DNA of 64,000 nucleotides from Halichoerus grypus (taxonomy: Eukaryota > Chordata > Mammalia > Carnivora > Phocidae): contig NC_135714.1 in NCBI RefSeq assembly GCF_964656455.1, forward strand, positions 125,110,131 through 125,174,130, given 5' to 3'. The notes under the pieces are model-generated. The model was not told the origin of the DNA. It made no database searches and worked only from the letters and a program-made list of their open reading frames with translations. Position numbers and translations under genes: made by a program. Each line of letters opens with the position of its first letter. The stretch's first letter is position 1. Shown piece after piece: positions 24,101 through 36,290 of this stretch.

Positions 24101-25040
24101 GTTGAATGTTTACTTTGTGATCAGATAACTGGGCAGATATCTCATCAATCAATGAATTAATCTTATTTATTAATTGATCATGTAATTTTTTATAATATAT
24201 TCACTAAATCAGGAGTGCTCTGTCCTGCTGTGGGGTTTTAGTGCTTTTATCTCTGAAAGGAAGCAGGGAAAGTGGCTAAAGTTAGGTATTAGAGAGAAGG
24301 AAAAGACATGACCTTCAATCAGAAATCAAAGCAAGATATCAGGTTTTGTGGAAATCTGTTTCATTTCAGTAGCAAAAACAGGCTGCCCTCTAAAATCAAC
24401 CTGAGCAAGAAGACCTCCATGGCCCGAATCAGGGCCAACTGCTCATGTCCGTTCTCCATCCCAGCCACACCCCAACTCCAGCTTCCTGTTCCTCAGTGAT
24501 TTCTTGGTACCTGTTCCCCGTCTTCTGTTGTACAGCTGTGAATCTGATGCCTTCTCTACTTTGCTCTCAGCATCTTGTATCCAGATCTGACAACAGATCC
24601 TTCGCTGGTCCTGCAGCTCTGCCCATGGACTTGGTCCAAATTTTAAGCTCAGTTCCTGTAAGCCTTCATTTCTGGGCAAGCTGTGTTTCAAAAAGACAAC
24701 AATATTCTACTACAAGCAAGACCTGGGCTCTGACAACAGCTCCTCATTCTTCCCAACTGCAAAGGCTACTCATTACTGTAGCAGTGAGCCTGGGGCCTGG
24801 ACTATGGTCTGCCGTGTTTCCCAAAGCCTCCACCCTGGATGGAGCATTAAACGACAAGAATTAAGTAATGCTGACTCTAACCAAGGTACATGCCTGGGGG
24901 AAGGGGTTGAGTTCTGACAGGATATATCTTCAAGGAGCTCTCATTCCAGCCCAAAACCTGGGATAGGAGGCAGAAGGGGTTTGCATATTTCTGTCTTTTA
25001 GATATGCCCAGTTTCCTTGGCTTGTATATGATCATCTATT
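21160..25040. other. Unassigned intronic sequence
   Basis: Almost 4 kb with no recognised gene. 21590-21660 is a pyrimidine tract. 22560-23100 is AT-rich and repeat-poor. 24440-24864 carries a 139-codon plus-strand open frame with no recognised domains. Confidence 0.45.
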
Positions 25041-25049
25041 CCTGGTTTT

Positions 25050-25530
25050 CTTCCCACCTCCCTGGATACCCCTGCTTTGTACCTACATCCTTCACCCAGC
25101 TTGGCCCTAGGCCTTTTTCATTCATCATTATCAACTCTCTCTAGGAAATCTCCACTCCAGTGCTTCAATATGCTGAAGACTTGCGTATTTACACGGTATC
25201 AAATGTGTATAGTATCTCCAATCTAGACTTCCTCTTGAGCTATAGACCTACATATACCACTATTTGATCTCTCCCTGGATAACTCCAAACTCCTCAAATT
25301 CAACATATTCAACAGTGAACTCCCCATTTCTCCCCAAGCCTGGGTATCTGTTAGGATTCCCTAGCTTAGTAAATGACTCCAGCATCCATCCAGTTTCACA
25401 GCCAGGAACCTAGGGCCATCTGGGCACCTCTGTCTCCCTCACTTTCCATACTTAGTCTATTACCAAGTCCTTCATAACTTCTGAAACCACTTCCCTCCAT
25501 CTTTACTACTACTGCTAAAGTCCAGAGACT
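25050..25530 (+). repeat. Ancient interspersed repeat, family uncertain
   Basis: Pyrimidine-rich sequence with CAACATATTCAACAGTGAAC, CCCCATTTCTCCCCAAGCC, TTTCACAGCCAGGAACCTAG and TTACCAAGTCCTTCATAAC, in an order seen in common old mammalian repeats. Family not assigned. Confidence 0.4.
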
Positions 25531-25539
25531 TAAGTTAGA

Positions 25540-25637
25540 GTAAAAATAATAAAAGCTAACAATTACCAAAGGTTTATTATATACAAGGCCGGCACTCTTT
25601 TAAAACTCTATATAAATGATCTCTCCTAATCACCCTA
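25540..25637 (-). repeat. MIR SINE, left part, split by an LTR
   Basis: AAGGTTTATTATATACAAGG followed by TGATCTCTCCTAATCACCC is the 3' half of a reverse MIR. It resumes after the MLT1 insertion. Confidence 0.75.
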
Positions 25638-26113
25638 TGTATTAGCTTCCTAGGACTGATGTAACAAATTACCACAAACTAAATAGCTTAACATAAAAGA
25701 AATTGATTCTTTCACAGTTTTGAAGGCTAGAAGTCTGAAATCAAGGTGTCAGCAGAGCTGTGTTCCCTTCAAAAGCTCTGGGGGAAGATCCTCCTGCCTC
25801 TTCCAGCTTCTGGCGGCTCCAGGCATTCCTTGACTTCTGGCAGCATGACTCCAATCTCTGCGCCATCTTCATGTGGCTGTCTCCTCCCTATGTGTGTCTT
25901 CTTGTCCTTTGTTTCAAATCTCCTTCTGCCTTTTTCTTAGAAGGCCTCTTGTCATTGGATTTAAAGCCCACCCAGATAATCCAAGATGATTGCCTCATCT
26001 CGAGGCCCTTAACTTAAGTACATCTGCAAAGACTCTTTTCCCAAATAAGGTAAGAATCACAGGCCCCAGGGATTAGGAAGTGGACATTTATGGCCACCAT
26101 TCAATCCACTACA
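25638..26113 (-). mobile_element. MLT1-type MaLR solo LTR, minus strand
   Basis: A 476 bp LTR beginning TGTATTAGCTTCCTAGGACT and ending CCATTCAATCCACTACA, with the TG...CA ends of an LTR. The reverse MLT1 order is clear: ACAAATTACCACAAACTAAA, TTTGAAGGCTAGAAGTCTGA and CCCAAATAAGG. A 5-bp duplication CCCTA at 25633-25637 and 26114-26118 matches the size expected for this class. Old noncoding retroviral remnant with no internal genes. Confidence 0.9.
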
Positions 26114-26118
26114 CCCTA

Positions 26119-26235
26119 AAAAAAGTAAGTATAGTTATTAGTCCCCTTGGATAGATGAGGCAATTGAGACTTAGAGAGTTTAAGGGACTTGTCCAAGTTC
26201 ACACAGCTAATATGAACATGAGATTCATGTTTGGT
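26119..26235 (-). repeat. MIR SINE, right part
   Basis: ATAGATGAGGCAATTGAGAC, GGGACTTGTCCAAGTTCACA and CAGCTAAT continue the MIR interrupted at 25637. Confidence 0.8.
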
Positions 26236-26384
26236 TTATAGTTTCTATACTTTCAGGAGAACAATTTCAATACTTTTCTGAAAGGAGTAACAGTTTCAAG
26301 AAATTTGTCCCTTAGATGCCAAATATTGCTTCTTCAATCCATTCATTACTAGACCACACCACTAGTGTTATCTTCTAAAATTAT

Positions 26385-26570
26385 AGATCAGATCCAGTGC
26401 CTGGCATGATGTCTGTCATACAGAAGGTACTTAATAAATAGTTGTGAATAAATTAATGTGATCACGTCACCAGCCTCATCAAAAATCATTAAAAATCCCA
26501 CATTGCTTAAAATGAGTTTCACACTCCTCAACAAAGCATTTAAGACCCTCCAACCCCCCATAAAATTAAA
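26385..26570 (+). repeat. L2/LINE-like fragment
   Basis: GTGCCTGGCATGATGTCTGT then AAGGTACTTAATAAATAGTT resembles an L2 3' end. CATTTAAGACCCTCCAACC nearby resembles another old repeat. Confidence 0.45.
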
Positions 26571-26829
26571 AAAATAATAATTTTGGAACGAGGACAGTCT
26601 TCCTAAGAACATCCATAAGTCATGGAAAAAGAGATTGATAAATTTGGTCATGGAATTTCAGCATGGAAAAATTTCATAAGTAAGGTCAAAAAACAGTGGT
26701 CTGGAAAAACATTCACAACACATATTACACATATGTGCCTAATGTCCAAAGGAAGCAGGTACCTTCATTTATTTTTGTTGGATGTAAACTGATGAAGCTT
26801 CTTTGAAGGGAGGTTTAGAAAAAGAATAT

Positions 26830-27330
26830 AATTTATCTCTTCCCTGAGCCAGCATTTCCACCACTAGGAATTTATTCTGTAGATCATCTCTCGCTTTGGC
26901 ACAAAGCTGTTCACTGCTACAACCTTTGCAATAAAACTTGATTGGAAATAACCTAAATGCCCACCAACAGGAGCCGGTTACATCCATTATGGTACAACTA
27001 TAACTTGGGACACCATGTGGCCCTTTTAAAATGAGGCATGTCTTTATGCCTCAGTGAGGAAGATGTTAACTCAAGATGCAGAACACTACATATAAAATGG
27101 TACAATTTCGTAAACAACAAAAAGAACACATATGTATATGCACTTATATGCTATACATACATATAAATATTTTTGAAGGGATAAACCTGAAACTTGTAAC
27201 TGCATTTGCCTTTGAGAAAAGAACAGTGAGACCGAATACCAGGGTGGAGGGAAGGTGTATTTTTCAATGTTAACTCTATTGTATTGCTTGAATTTATTTT
27301 GCCATGTGTTTGCATTGCCCAGGAGAGATA
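26830..27330 (+). repeat. Old L1 3' end, plus strand
   Basis: AATAACCTAAATGCCCACCA, TGGTACAACTATAACTTGGG, GCAGAACACTACATATAAAA and GAAACTTGTAACTGCATTTG follow the order of old L1M-type 3' UTRs. Diverged. Confidence 0.6.
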
Positions 27331-27358
27331 GAGAGAGAAAGGGAGAGAGAGAGAGAGA
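27319..27358. repeat. (GA)n-rich low-complexity tract
   Basis: Forty bases of GAGA/GAAA purine repeats ending GAGAGAGAGAGAGAA. Confidence 0.9.
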
Positions 27359-27799
27359 ATTTATAAGCTAGTTTTCACCTAATTTTCCATCTTGATTTCA
27401 TACCTGCACTTGACAATTCATTGCTTCCCAAACATACTGAGTATGTTCATGTTGAGTGTGTGTGTGTGTGTCTGTCTGTGTCTAATGTCCTATCATTCTT
27501 GACTCCCACAATTTCTGTCTGTAGAAATCCTGCTCTTCAAAAGCTCTCCATGCAACCTCCCTGATCGTCAGTGTTGGAATCAACCACTCTTACCTCCGGA
27601 CTCAGAAAGCCCTGTTCATCCTGCTTTGAATTATAGTTATGTTCTCAAGTTGGCCATTCTCATTAAATTAGCTCCTAAAGGGAAGTGCTGACTTCTGTGT
27701 TCCCTAGAACACAGCATTGCTGAATGTATATCATTAACCAAAAACTATTAAGCAGAAGAGTCATCTAGAATAATCTATTTCCCATGATGACCCAATTTT

Positions 27800-27981
27800 T
27801 TTTTAAAGATTTTATTTATTTGACACAGAGAAAGAGCACAAACAGGGGCAGCTGCAGGCAGAGGGAGACGGAGAAGCAGGCTTCCTGCAGAGCAGAGAGC
27901 CCAACATGGGGCTCGATCCCAGAACCCTGGGATCATGACCTGAGCCGAAGGCAGACGCTTAACCGACTGAGCCACCCGCCC
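27800..27981 (-). mobile_element. Can-SINE, minus strand
   Basis: Poly-T to head GAGCCACCCGCCCCCC. Probable short duplication CCCAATTTT at the left and CCCAGTTTT near 27982. Confidence 0.92.
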
Positions 27982-27989
27982 CCCAGTTT

Positions 27990-28800
27990 TAAGGGTGACA
28001 GAGAAAAATATCTAGCCCAAATACAAGAATCCTCCTTGGCATGACTAACCAAAACAGCAAATCAGAAATCCTCAAAACTGAAGATAAAACCAATACTGTA
28101 TATCAGATAAAATGATTACAAGAGATATATGTGAAATGAAATAGGAAGCTACACTTGAAATATATTAGAGCTAAGAGAAAAATGAAAGAAAAAATGATTT
28201 CTGTTATAATACAGAAAAAATAGCTCTTGACGTATTTTTGGTTTTTTTTTAGCCAAACACATGAACTCTGGTCATAAAATAGGCACACACTGATTTTTAT
28301 CATGAAGCAGGCTACTTCTCAGATTGGAACTAACGGTGCTCTCCATATTTGCTGCCTCCTCCCACAAAGGTCCATAACAATGCAATTCACTCAACTGCTT
28401 AATAACCACAGTCTTTTCCAAGCAAAATTTCCCAAATCGTAAGTTTACTGTAATTTGGTTGTTTTTCTTTCCTTTTCTTTTTTTTACTATTTACTTTCTG
28501 CCATCATTTAAACCCATATCCTCTCATCCTCAATGATATGGGAATGAGTGTAGAGGGTCACATTACTCCATATGTTTAACTTTCATGTATCCAAAGCACT
28601 TCATGGTAATTGATTATACACTGCCTACTATAAGCAATAAAACCAATTTTTTTCTGCTTCTAGAACAGTTACTCTGCTTTAGTCTCTATATAAAGGTAGA
28701 GGACCACCCATTTCTGTTGGTTTTATAACAACATACAATAAAGTAAAATAAATACAATAAAGTAAAAATTAAAAATGGCAATGATTAAAAGTTTACTTCA
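27990..28800. other. Unassigned AT-rich sequence next to the TTC29 exon
   Basis: No recognised repeat or gene. A T/C run lies at 28463-28490. Confidence 0.5.
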
Positions 28801-28806
28801 ACTTAC

Positions 28807-28892
28807 TGTTAATGCTGTTTCATACTCTCCAGCAGCTAGGTGTGCTAAGCCCAAGTAATAGGAAGCTTCTCCTTCCATCTTTTTGTCACTTC
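28807..28892 (-). CDS. TTC29: TTC29 internal coding exon (TPR region), 86 bp
   Basis: The next TTC29 exon downstream on the minus strand. Acceptor: a T-rich tract ending AACTTTAG. Donor: a perfect GTAAGT. The 86 bases are GA, completing a Gly codon begun in the 37043-37255 exon, plus 28 codons ending on a codon boundary. The peptide contains MEGEASYYLGLAHLAAGEYE, with the G-L-A-H-L-A-A spacing of a TPR helix pair, and matches the TTC29 continuation after ...IAKEG as I know it from the human protein. It was found by reading the splice signals, being too short to stand out as an ORF. The phases at both ends are compatible with the neighbouring exon, so the pair can be spliced without frameshift. 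The following exon was not recognised between 1 and 28806. Either that intron is long or the exon was missed by eye. Confidence 0.92.
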
Positions 28893-30821
28893 CTAAAGTT
28901 GAAAACGTAGAAAAATTGTCATGGCATTAAAGAAACTGATTTACGACAATAAGCAGAATTTTTGCTTTTTAAGACAGTAGAAAGTTGTAACAAAGTGTAC
29001 AGACTTATGAACAATTCCTGAAACCTCACTGTGTACTGATTTTAAAAGGCTGATGTTAATATAAGTTACCTGACTCACAAATGTTAGACTATAGTGCATT
29101 AGCCATGTAAGTAAGAGGAGTTTTCTTCTACATACTCAGTATTATCAGTTTGACATTCGTATGTAATGTCTATACTGGTCCACCATGTAAAGACTCATAG
29201 TCATCCAGCACAGCTGCTACTACAGACATGAAATAATTGGTAAAGGGCATCAGCTTTACATGGTGCACAAACACATGTACACAGAGAAATGGACATTCAG
29301 TTAAGTCTAACAGGGCAGATAATTACCAAATTAAGGAATTATTGTTTTGATTAGCTTCAATTTAAAAGCTATTGGTTAAAACCTGGGATGAAAATGACTG
29401 ACAGCTTGCCTTCTTGATACAACATTCCATGGGTATTTTGAAATCCAAACACATTTTTTCTTTGCTAATGACTGGTAATACTTCTCATCATCTTTTCAAA
29501 GGAATTGTAGCCTTTCTAATTTCTGTGAATTTGTTTTATTCCAGGAGTTATCAAAATCTTCTTTCCAAAGCAATATGTGTAGTTGTGTAACGCGCTTCAG
29601 TGAGACATATATCATACCATCTAATAAATACACAATTTTTTACATTTATATACTAAATATATAAATCAACAGACTTACCAGAACCATTAAAGTTTTTCAT
29701 TTTTAAGAAAGAATACTATCCTCTTTCTACTCTTTGGCTTTTAATGTTACCTAACTCCTGGGTAATACAAATGCTGGCAGCTCCACCCCCCGCTCCCCTT
29801 TAGATTTCTGAACTCTGTATTCCAGCCATGATGGATTTCAGCAGGAGCTAACAATTCTCCATACTACATTCACTCTCACCACTCACTGAATTACTACTTG
29901 TGAAGCAGTGGCTCAACTGAAAGACTACAAGAAAACAGGATGGCAAATGCCAGTGACAGTGTTGTTATTATTATTCTCAAGCAATTTCATTATTGCAGAG
30001 AATTATAGCCTCAAGATCCCACTTCAGCAAAGCTGATGGTGCCATTGATCCAGCCTGGGGATTTTTAACTCTTACAGTTTATCCGGGCCTTAACTTCTTA
30101 TCTGCTATAGGTTTATAAGTGCTAAGGATAAGGACGGACCTAGGAAAGGGAAGGATGGGGTAGGAGGGAGAGGTTATGAGGGGAAGTTGTCTCTTGGATA
30201 TTTAAAAGTTGATTATTTATAAGCTGTACTTGCTCTATTAAATGTTATAACTATGTTAAAGTAGTATACTAACAGTGGCATGTGCTGATTTAGTATCACC
30301 ATTTGCATCCAATTTTATGTAAAGGGCAGCCTAGCAAAGAAAAGAAAAATCGACCCTTGTTGATAGATTTTGAGGCAGCTAATTGAAACAGTTGAGTCAC
30401 ACTAAATATTAGCTTTAAAATAGGATTTAAGCATGAGAACTTTTCCTGCTTACTAATTGAAACAAAATTAAGATAAAGTAAAAGCATAAAATTAGGAGGG
30501 AAATGTCAGCATTATTAAAGTTGAATGACATATATACCAAAGGAAAAAGGGGCAAAATACTATTTATATTATTGTGTAGTTTATTTGGGTGGGTTAAATT
30601 AGTACTGGCTTTAATGATTCAATAATCATTCATGTTAAAGGAAATACGATGTTTTATGGTCAAGACCTAAATTGTCCATTCTTATACTGGTAAGTCTGTA
30701 GAGAATCTAAAGAGGGGGTCATCACAGAGGTCTAATGGATAGAGACAATGTGTTTGGGAGTAACTCAAAAGTTTCATTAAAATGTGTCTTAAAACTTCCA
30801 TTTGTTATTTGGCTAACATAT

Positions 30822-31150
30822 ATTCACTAATTCATTTATTCACTGAATATTTACTGAGGACCTATTCTGTGTCAGGCACAGCTCTAAGCACTTGGAATAC
30901 ACCAGTAAATTAACCAGAAACATTTTCTGTCCTTGGAGAGCTTACATTTTAGAGGAAAGGGACAGAAAGAGATACAAAATAAATAATAAACATAATAAAT
31001 TTTGTGGTAAATTGTATGGTGATAAGTACTCTTGGAGAAAAAAAATACAGCAGGGCAAGGGGAACTGAGAGTGCTAAATCGGGGGTAAAGAGAAAAAAGC
31101 AGCTTTCAATATTAAGTACAGTGGTCAGGGTAGTAGATCTAACTGAGAAG
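30822..31150 (-). repeat. L2 LINE 3' end, minus strand
   Basis: ATTCACTGAATATTTACTGA, CTGTGTCAGGCACAGCTCTA, TGGAGAGCTTACATTTTAGA and GTATGGTGATAAGTACTCTT; a clear reverse L2 order. Confidence 0.88.
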
Positions 31151-31164
31151 ATGGTATGCACAAG

Positions 31165-32489
31165 AGAATGAAATTAGGAATTGATAACAAAACATATGGG
31201 AGACTCACAAGTATGTGGAAATAAAACACACTCCTAAATAACTAGTGGGTCAAAGAAGAACTCAGAAGGTAATAAACAGGAAAATACTTAGAAATAAATG
31301 AAAACAAACAAACAAAAACAACAATGAAAGCTAATGGGATCCAGCTATAGCAGTGCATAAAGGGATATGTATAGCTATAAATGCCTATTTTAAAAAATAA
31401 GGAACATCTTTTCATCTTCTAAAACTAGAAAAAGAGCTAACTAAACCCAAAGCAAACAGAAGGAAGAAAATAATAAAGACTAAAGTGAAAATAAATGAAA
31501 TAGAAAACAGAAAAACAATAGAGAAAATCAAAACTAAAAATTGTTTCATTGAAAAGGTCAACAAAATTGACAAACCTTTAAGCTAGACTGAATAAGGAAA
31601 AAAGAGAGATGTCTCAAGTTACTTAAATCAGGAATGAAAAAGGGAAGATCACTATAGACCTTAGAGAAATAAAAAGGGTTATAAGGGAATATTATGGACA
31701 ATTACATACCAACAAATTAGATAAACTAGATGAAATAGACAAAGTACTAGAAAGGTATAAACTACCAAAATTGACTCAAGAAGAAACAGAAAATCAGAAT
31801 AAATCCGTAAGTAAAGAAACTGAATTAGTAATCAAACTCTTTTCCACATAGAAAATCCCAGGCCCAGAGGGCCTCACTGGTGAATTCTACCAAATGTTTA
31901 AAGAATAACCAATACCAATTTTTCACAAACTCTTCCAAAAATTAAGAGAAAACACTTCCCAAATCATTCTATGAAGACATTATTATTTTGACATTAAATC
32001 AGATAAAGACATCATAAGAAAACTACAAACCAATATCCCTTGTGAATATAGATAATAAAAGCCTCAACAAAATATTAACAAAGTGAATCCAGCAACATAT
32101 AAAGAGGATTATGTACCATGATCAAATGGGATTTATCTCAGGAATGCAAGATTGGTTCAACATATGGAAATCAATCAAAGTAATATGCCATATTAATAGG
32201 AAGGATAAAAACCAAATGCTCATCTTAATAGATGCAGAAAAAGCATTTGACAAAATCCAATCCCTTTGCATGATAAAAATCTTCAACAAACTTAGAATAG
32301 AAGGGAACTTAATAATGTTAAGGAGTACCAACAAAAACCCCACAGCTGACATCATTCTTAATGGCAAAAGACTGAGAGCTTTCACCCTAAGCTCAGGAAG
32401 AAGACAAAGATGTATTCTGGAACCAATTCTATTTAACACTGTGCTGGAAGTTCTAGCCAGTGCAATTAGTCAAGAAAAATAATAGGCAT
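31165..32489 (+). mobile_element. Old L1, ORF2 part, plus strand (left of LTR)
   Basis: Degenerate L1 ORF2. Translated pieces include [30 protein letters not shown] and [14 protein letters not shown], which are reverse-transcriptase-domain signatures, with many stops and frameshifts. One surviving frame of 123 codons covers 32111-32482. It encodes no functional protein. Interrupted exactly at 32489 by a solo LTR and resumes at 32977. Confidence 0.92.
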
Positions 32490-32972
32490 TGTAAAGGAGG
32501 CAAACTCTAACCACTAAGGGTTTTTTGGCTGGACCTGAGAATTAAATTGACATAAGACAGATTAATAGGAGAAAAAACACACAAATTTACATAAGTTTTA
32601 GGTGACATGGGAGCCTTCATAAGGAATGAAGAGCCAAAGAAATTGCAAAATCTACATGCTTTAGTATTGGGTTGAACAAAGGGAGGCAATTGTGGAAAAG
32701 TAAGCAATGCAGGGAGGCTAAAGGAAAATAAGGATTATTTTAACAAAGTCTGTACAGCATTCTCTTGGCTCTGACTCTTCATAGAAGAATGTTTCTTTTC
32801 TTGTGGTACAGGGAAGGCATCTTTCACATGGCAGTTTTTAATCTCCCATTTTCAGGAGGAAAAGGGGAGATTACATACCCTTCTTGTATCTCTGTTGTTT
32901 TTCAAGTGATTTTAGCTCAAATGCTCCTTATGCCAAAGTGGTTTTTGGAGTTGTATATTCTGTCACCCTTCA
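32490..32972 (-). mobile_element. ERV1-like solo LTR inserted in L1
   Basis: A 483 bp block with LTR-like TG...CA termini, flanked by a 4-bp duplication GCAT at 32486-32489 and 32973-32976. The L1 ORF2 sequence continues on either side. The reverse complement ends in TCTCCTATTAATCTGTCTTA and TTAATTCTCAGGTCCAGCC followed by CCTCCTTTACA, the style of ERV1 LTR U5 regions, so I place its sense on the minus strand. There are no internal viral genes. The family name is not determined. Confidence 0.82.
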
Positions 32973-32976
32973 GCAT

Positions 32977-34800
32977 CAAGATCAGAAAGGAGGAAGTAAA
33001 GCTATATTTGCAGATAACATAATATTATATATGGAAAAATCCTAAGGAATCCATAAAAAACCATTAAGGCTAATAAACAAGTTTAGCGGGATACAAGATC
33101 AACATACAAAAGTTAATTTTATTTCCACCTCCAAGCGATGAAAAATCTGAAAATGAAAGAAAAATATCCATTTCTAAAAGCATCAGAAAAAAAAAACATT
33201 AGAAATAAATTTAACAAAAAGGCAAGTTGTATACACTAAAAAATTCAAAACATCATTGAAAGAAATGAAATATGTAATAAATGGACAGATAACCCATATT
33301 CATGGACTGGAAGACTGAGTGTTAAAATAGCAGTATTTTCCCAATTGCTTGACAGTTTCAATTCAATCCCTGTGAAAATTCCATCTGTCCTTTCTGCAGA
33401 AATACGCAAGCTAATCCTAAAATTCATGTGGAAATGCAAGTGATGCAGAATAACCAAAGCAATCTTGAAAAAGAATATTGGAAGACTCACATTTCCCAAT
33501 TTCAAAACTTACTACACAACTACAATAATCAAGAATGTGTAGTAGTGGAATAAGGACAGATACATAGATCACCACAATAGACTTAAAAGTCCAGAAAACA
33601 TTTATGGGCAATTAATTTTTGATGAGGGTCCTAAGACAAATTGTTGGAAAAGAATAGTGTGTACAACAAATAGTACTGGGACAACTGGATATCCACATGG
33701 AAAACATGAAGTTGGACGTTCCTCATATCCCCCTTCACACACACACTTAAAAATAGACTATAGGCCTAAATATAGGCGTTAAAATTGTACAAAACACTTA
33801 GAATAAAATGTAGGAGTAAATCTTCAAGACCTTGGATTTGTGGAAGCCTTCTTAGTTATAATACCAAAAACACAAACAACAAAACAAAAAATAAATTATT
33901 TTGGACTTCGCCGAAATAAAAAACTTGTGCTTCAATGGAAAGTGAAAAGAAAACCCATTATTTTCAAGCCATATCTCTGATGAAGGACTTGCACTTAGAA
34001 TATATAAAGGATACTTAAAACAATTCAATAATAAATTGACAACCCACTTGAAAATGGGCAAAGAATCTGAATAGACATTTCTACAGAGAAGATATACAAA
34101 TGACCTCTAAGCCCATAAAAAGATGCTCAACATCATTAGCTAACAGGGAAATGTAAATTAAATCCACAGTGAAGTATCATTTTAGACCTACTAAGATGGC
34201 TATAAACAAAAAGAAGGACAGCAACAAGTGCTGGTGAGAAAGTTTATGGATGAATTGAAACCTTTACACATTGCTGGGAAGAATGTAAAATGGGACAGCT
34301 ACTTTGGAAAACTCTAGGTCATCTCCTCCTTAAGTTAAACATAGAGTTATCCTATGGCCCAGCAATTCCACTTCTAGGTCTGGAGACAAAAGGCTTGAAA
34401 ACTTGTACACAAATGTTGACAAAAGGTGAGAACAACATAAATGTTCATCAAGCAATGAATGGATAAAGAAAATAGGACATAACCATACAATGGAATATTA
34501 TTCAGCCATAAAAAGGAATGTAGTAGTAATATATGCTACAAGATGGATGAAACGTGAAAACATTATGCTAAGTGAAAGTAGCCAGACACAAAGGACACAC
34601 ATTATATGATTCCATTTATATGAACTTTCCAGAATAGTTAAATCCATAGAGACAGAAGGTAGCTTAATGGTTATTATGAGAGAGGGAAAGTCGAATATGG
34701 GGAGTGACTTCCAGTGAGTTTGGCATTAGTGTTTTGGTTGTATAACTTTGTGAATATACTAAAGACCAATGAATGACTGAAAAATGAAAATAATAGAATA
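32977..34800 (+). mobile_element. Old L1, rest of ORF2 and 3' UTR, plus strand
   Basis: Resumes in the RT region, where KEEVKLYLQIT continues the interrupted frame. The typical late ORF2/3' segments follow: TGGAATATTATTCAGCCATA, AAAAAGGAATG, ATGCTACAAGATGGATGAA, and a 3' UTR with GAGTTTGGCATTAGTGTTTT and ACTTTGTGAATATACTAAA. Heavily mutated. Confidence 0.92.
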
Positions 34801-34804
34801 ATAG

Positions 34805-35865
34805 AATCATGAGACCACTGCATGGCCAGTGTTATCCTTGTGCATTATACCAAGGTGCCCAAGTAAAGGAGTTGGCCCACAGTGGATGTCAGGACTCCTT
34901 AAATATTATGCAAATCAATGTAGGAGGCATGCCTTATAAGGCAGGCAATCATCAGTTTGCTGCTTCAGGCTCCTTAACCAAAGTAGGACATAATAGCAAG
35001 AAGAAATGCTTTGTCCCAGGGCATTCAGCTGTTGTCAGAGCTCTTGTAAGATACTGTGCAATCCCTTAACCTATCTACTTTGTTATATGGGAAATACAGG
35101 GGCAAATATTTATCAGTTTTACAATATTTAAAAAATTATTACAGCATAAGATTTCTCCTGTTCTCCTCATCTGTCCTTTGAAAAGTAAGAGATGCTTTTA
35201 AAAGGAGACTGCCTGGCACGCTCCGACTCTGTGAAGAGACCCTCGGAGCCTTCCTTTCTTTGTAAACTAATTTACAACTTAGCAAATGTGAACCTAAAGC
35301 AAAATACCTTTTCCTAATTGATACATTACTTTCCATGGAAATTCCACATAACTTTCCATGTGACTAAAGTTAGTTGCTGAAATTGATCTAAGAGCTAACT
35401 ATTTATGTCAGTGTTTACCCCTTTGGGGAAAGTACTAGATCACCTGTCATTCAAAAGCAGTTCATTCAATGGGATACATCTTTCAATGAGGGTGATTTCT
35501 TACGAGTATTATAATATCATTAAAAAGAAGTAACGGAGAGAATAAGCTAAGATGTTTACCTTTACTCTTTAGAAAATTAAAATCACAACCAGAAATTCAG
35601 TCCTGCTTATTCCAAGTAAACCATACGTTACTTGATAAACCAATCAATTAAGTATATCCTCGAGCTAATACACTTTAAGGAGCATAGCTTCTTTTTCTCC
35701 GTCATGAAAAGTCAACTCTATTGATAAATTATGGTAATAAAATATCTTTGCATTTCACAAAGTAAAAGCTTATGAGTATATGCTCCAAATTTTTTCTTTA
35801 TATTTTATATATATACAAATGATATAGAATATTAAGGATACGATCAGCTCTCATGAAAGCATTTT
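34805..35865. other. Unassigned intronic sequence
   Basis: No recognised repeat or gene. An 86-codon plus frame at 34809-35069 has no recognised domain. Confidence 0.5.
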
Positions 35866-35867
35866 TA

Positions 35868-35968
35868 CTGCTGTACGTGTGCATAGGAATCACCAGGGGA
35901 ACTTGCTAACTTGCAGATTCTGAGGCAGTAAGTAGGTCTAGGGTAGAGCCTGAGATGCTGCTTTTCTT
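35868..35968 (-). mobile_element. MER20-like DNA transposon relic, left part
   Basis: GCATAGGAATCACCAGGGGA, AACTTGCTAACTTGCAGATT, AGTAGGTCTAGGGTAGAGCC and TGAGATGCTGC follow the MER20 (hAT-Charlie) order. Interrupted by an L1 3' end. Confidence 0.72.
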
Positions 35969-36290
35969 TTATTTATTTATTTATTTATTTTGAAAATTTT
36001 GTTATGTTATTTTAATCACCATACATTACATCATTAGTTTTTGATGTAGTGTTCCATGATTCATTGTTTGCGTATAACACCCAGTGCTCCATTCAATACG
36101 TGCCCTCTTTAATACCCATCACCAGGCTAACCCATCCCCCCACCCCCTCCCCTCTAGAACCCTCAGTTTGTTTTTCAGAGTCCATAGTCTCTCATGGTTC
36201 GTCTCTCCCTCCGATTCCCCCCCTTCATTCTTCCCTTTCTGCTATCTTCTTCCTTTTTTTAAATATAATGTATTATTTGTTTCAGAGGTA
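35969..36290 (-). mobile_element. 5'-truncated carnivore L1 3' end, minus strand
   Basis: TTATTTTAATCACCATACAT, TTTTTGATGTAGTGTTCCAT and CGTATAACACCCAGTGCTCC are the reverse of the carnivore L1 3' UTR. Duplication CTGCTTTTCTT at 35958-35968 and 36291-36301. Confidence 0.92.

Larger units (their letters stand above)
1..28806 (-). other. TTC29: TTC29 downstream intron (partial, runs off the left edge)
   Basis: Sequence downstream of the donor at 28806. No following TTC29 exon was recognised by eye, so I treat it as intron. A short missed exon is possible. The window could also pass the gene end only if the remaining C-terminal exons were here and overlooked. Confidence 0.6.

Noticed and set aside
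32122..32439. 105-codon minus-strand frame
   Set aside because: Antisense shadow of degenerate L1 ORF2.
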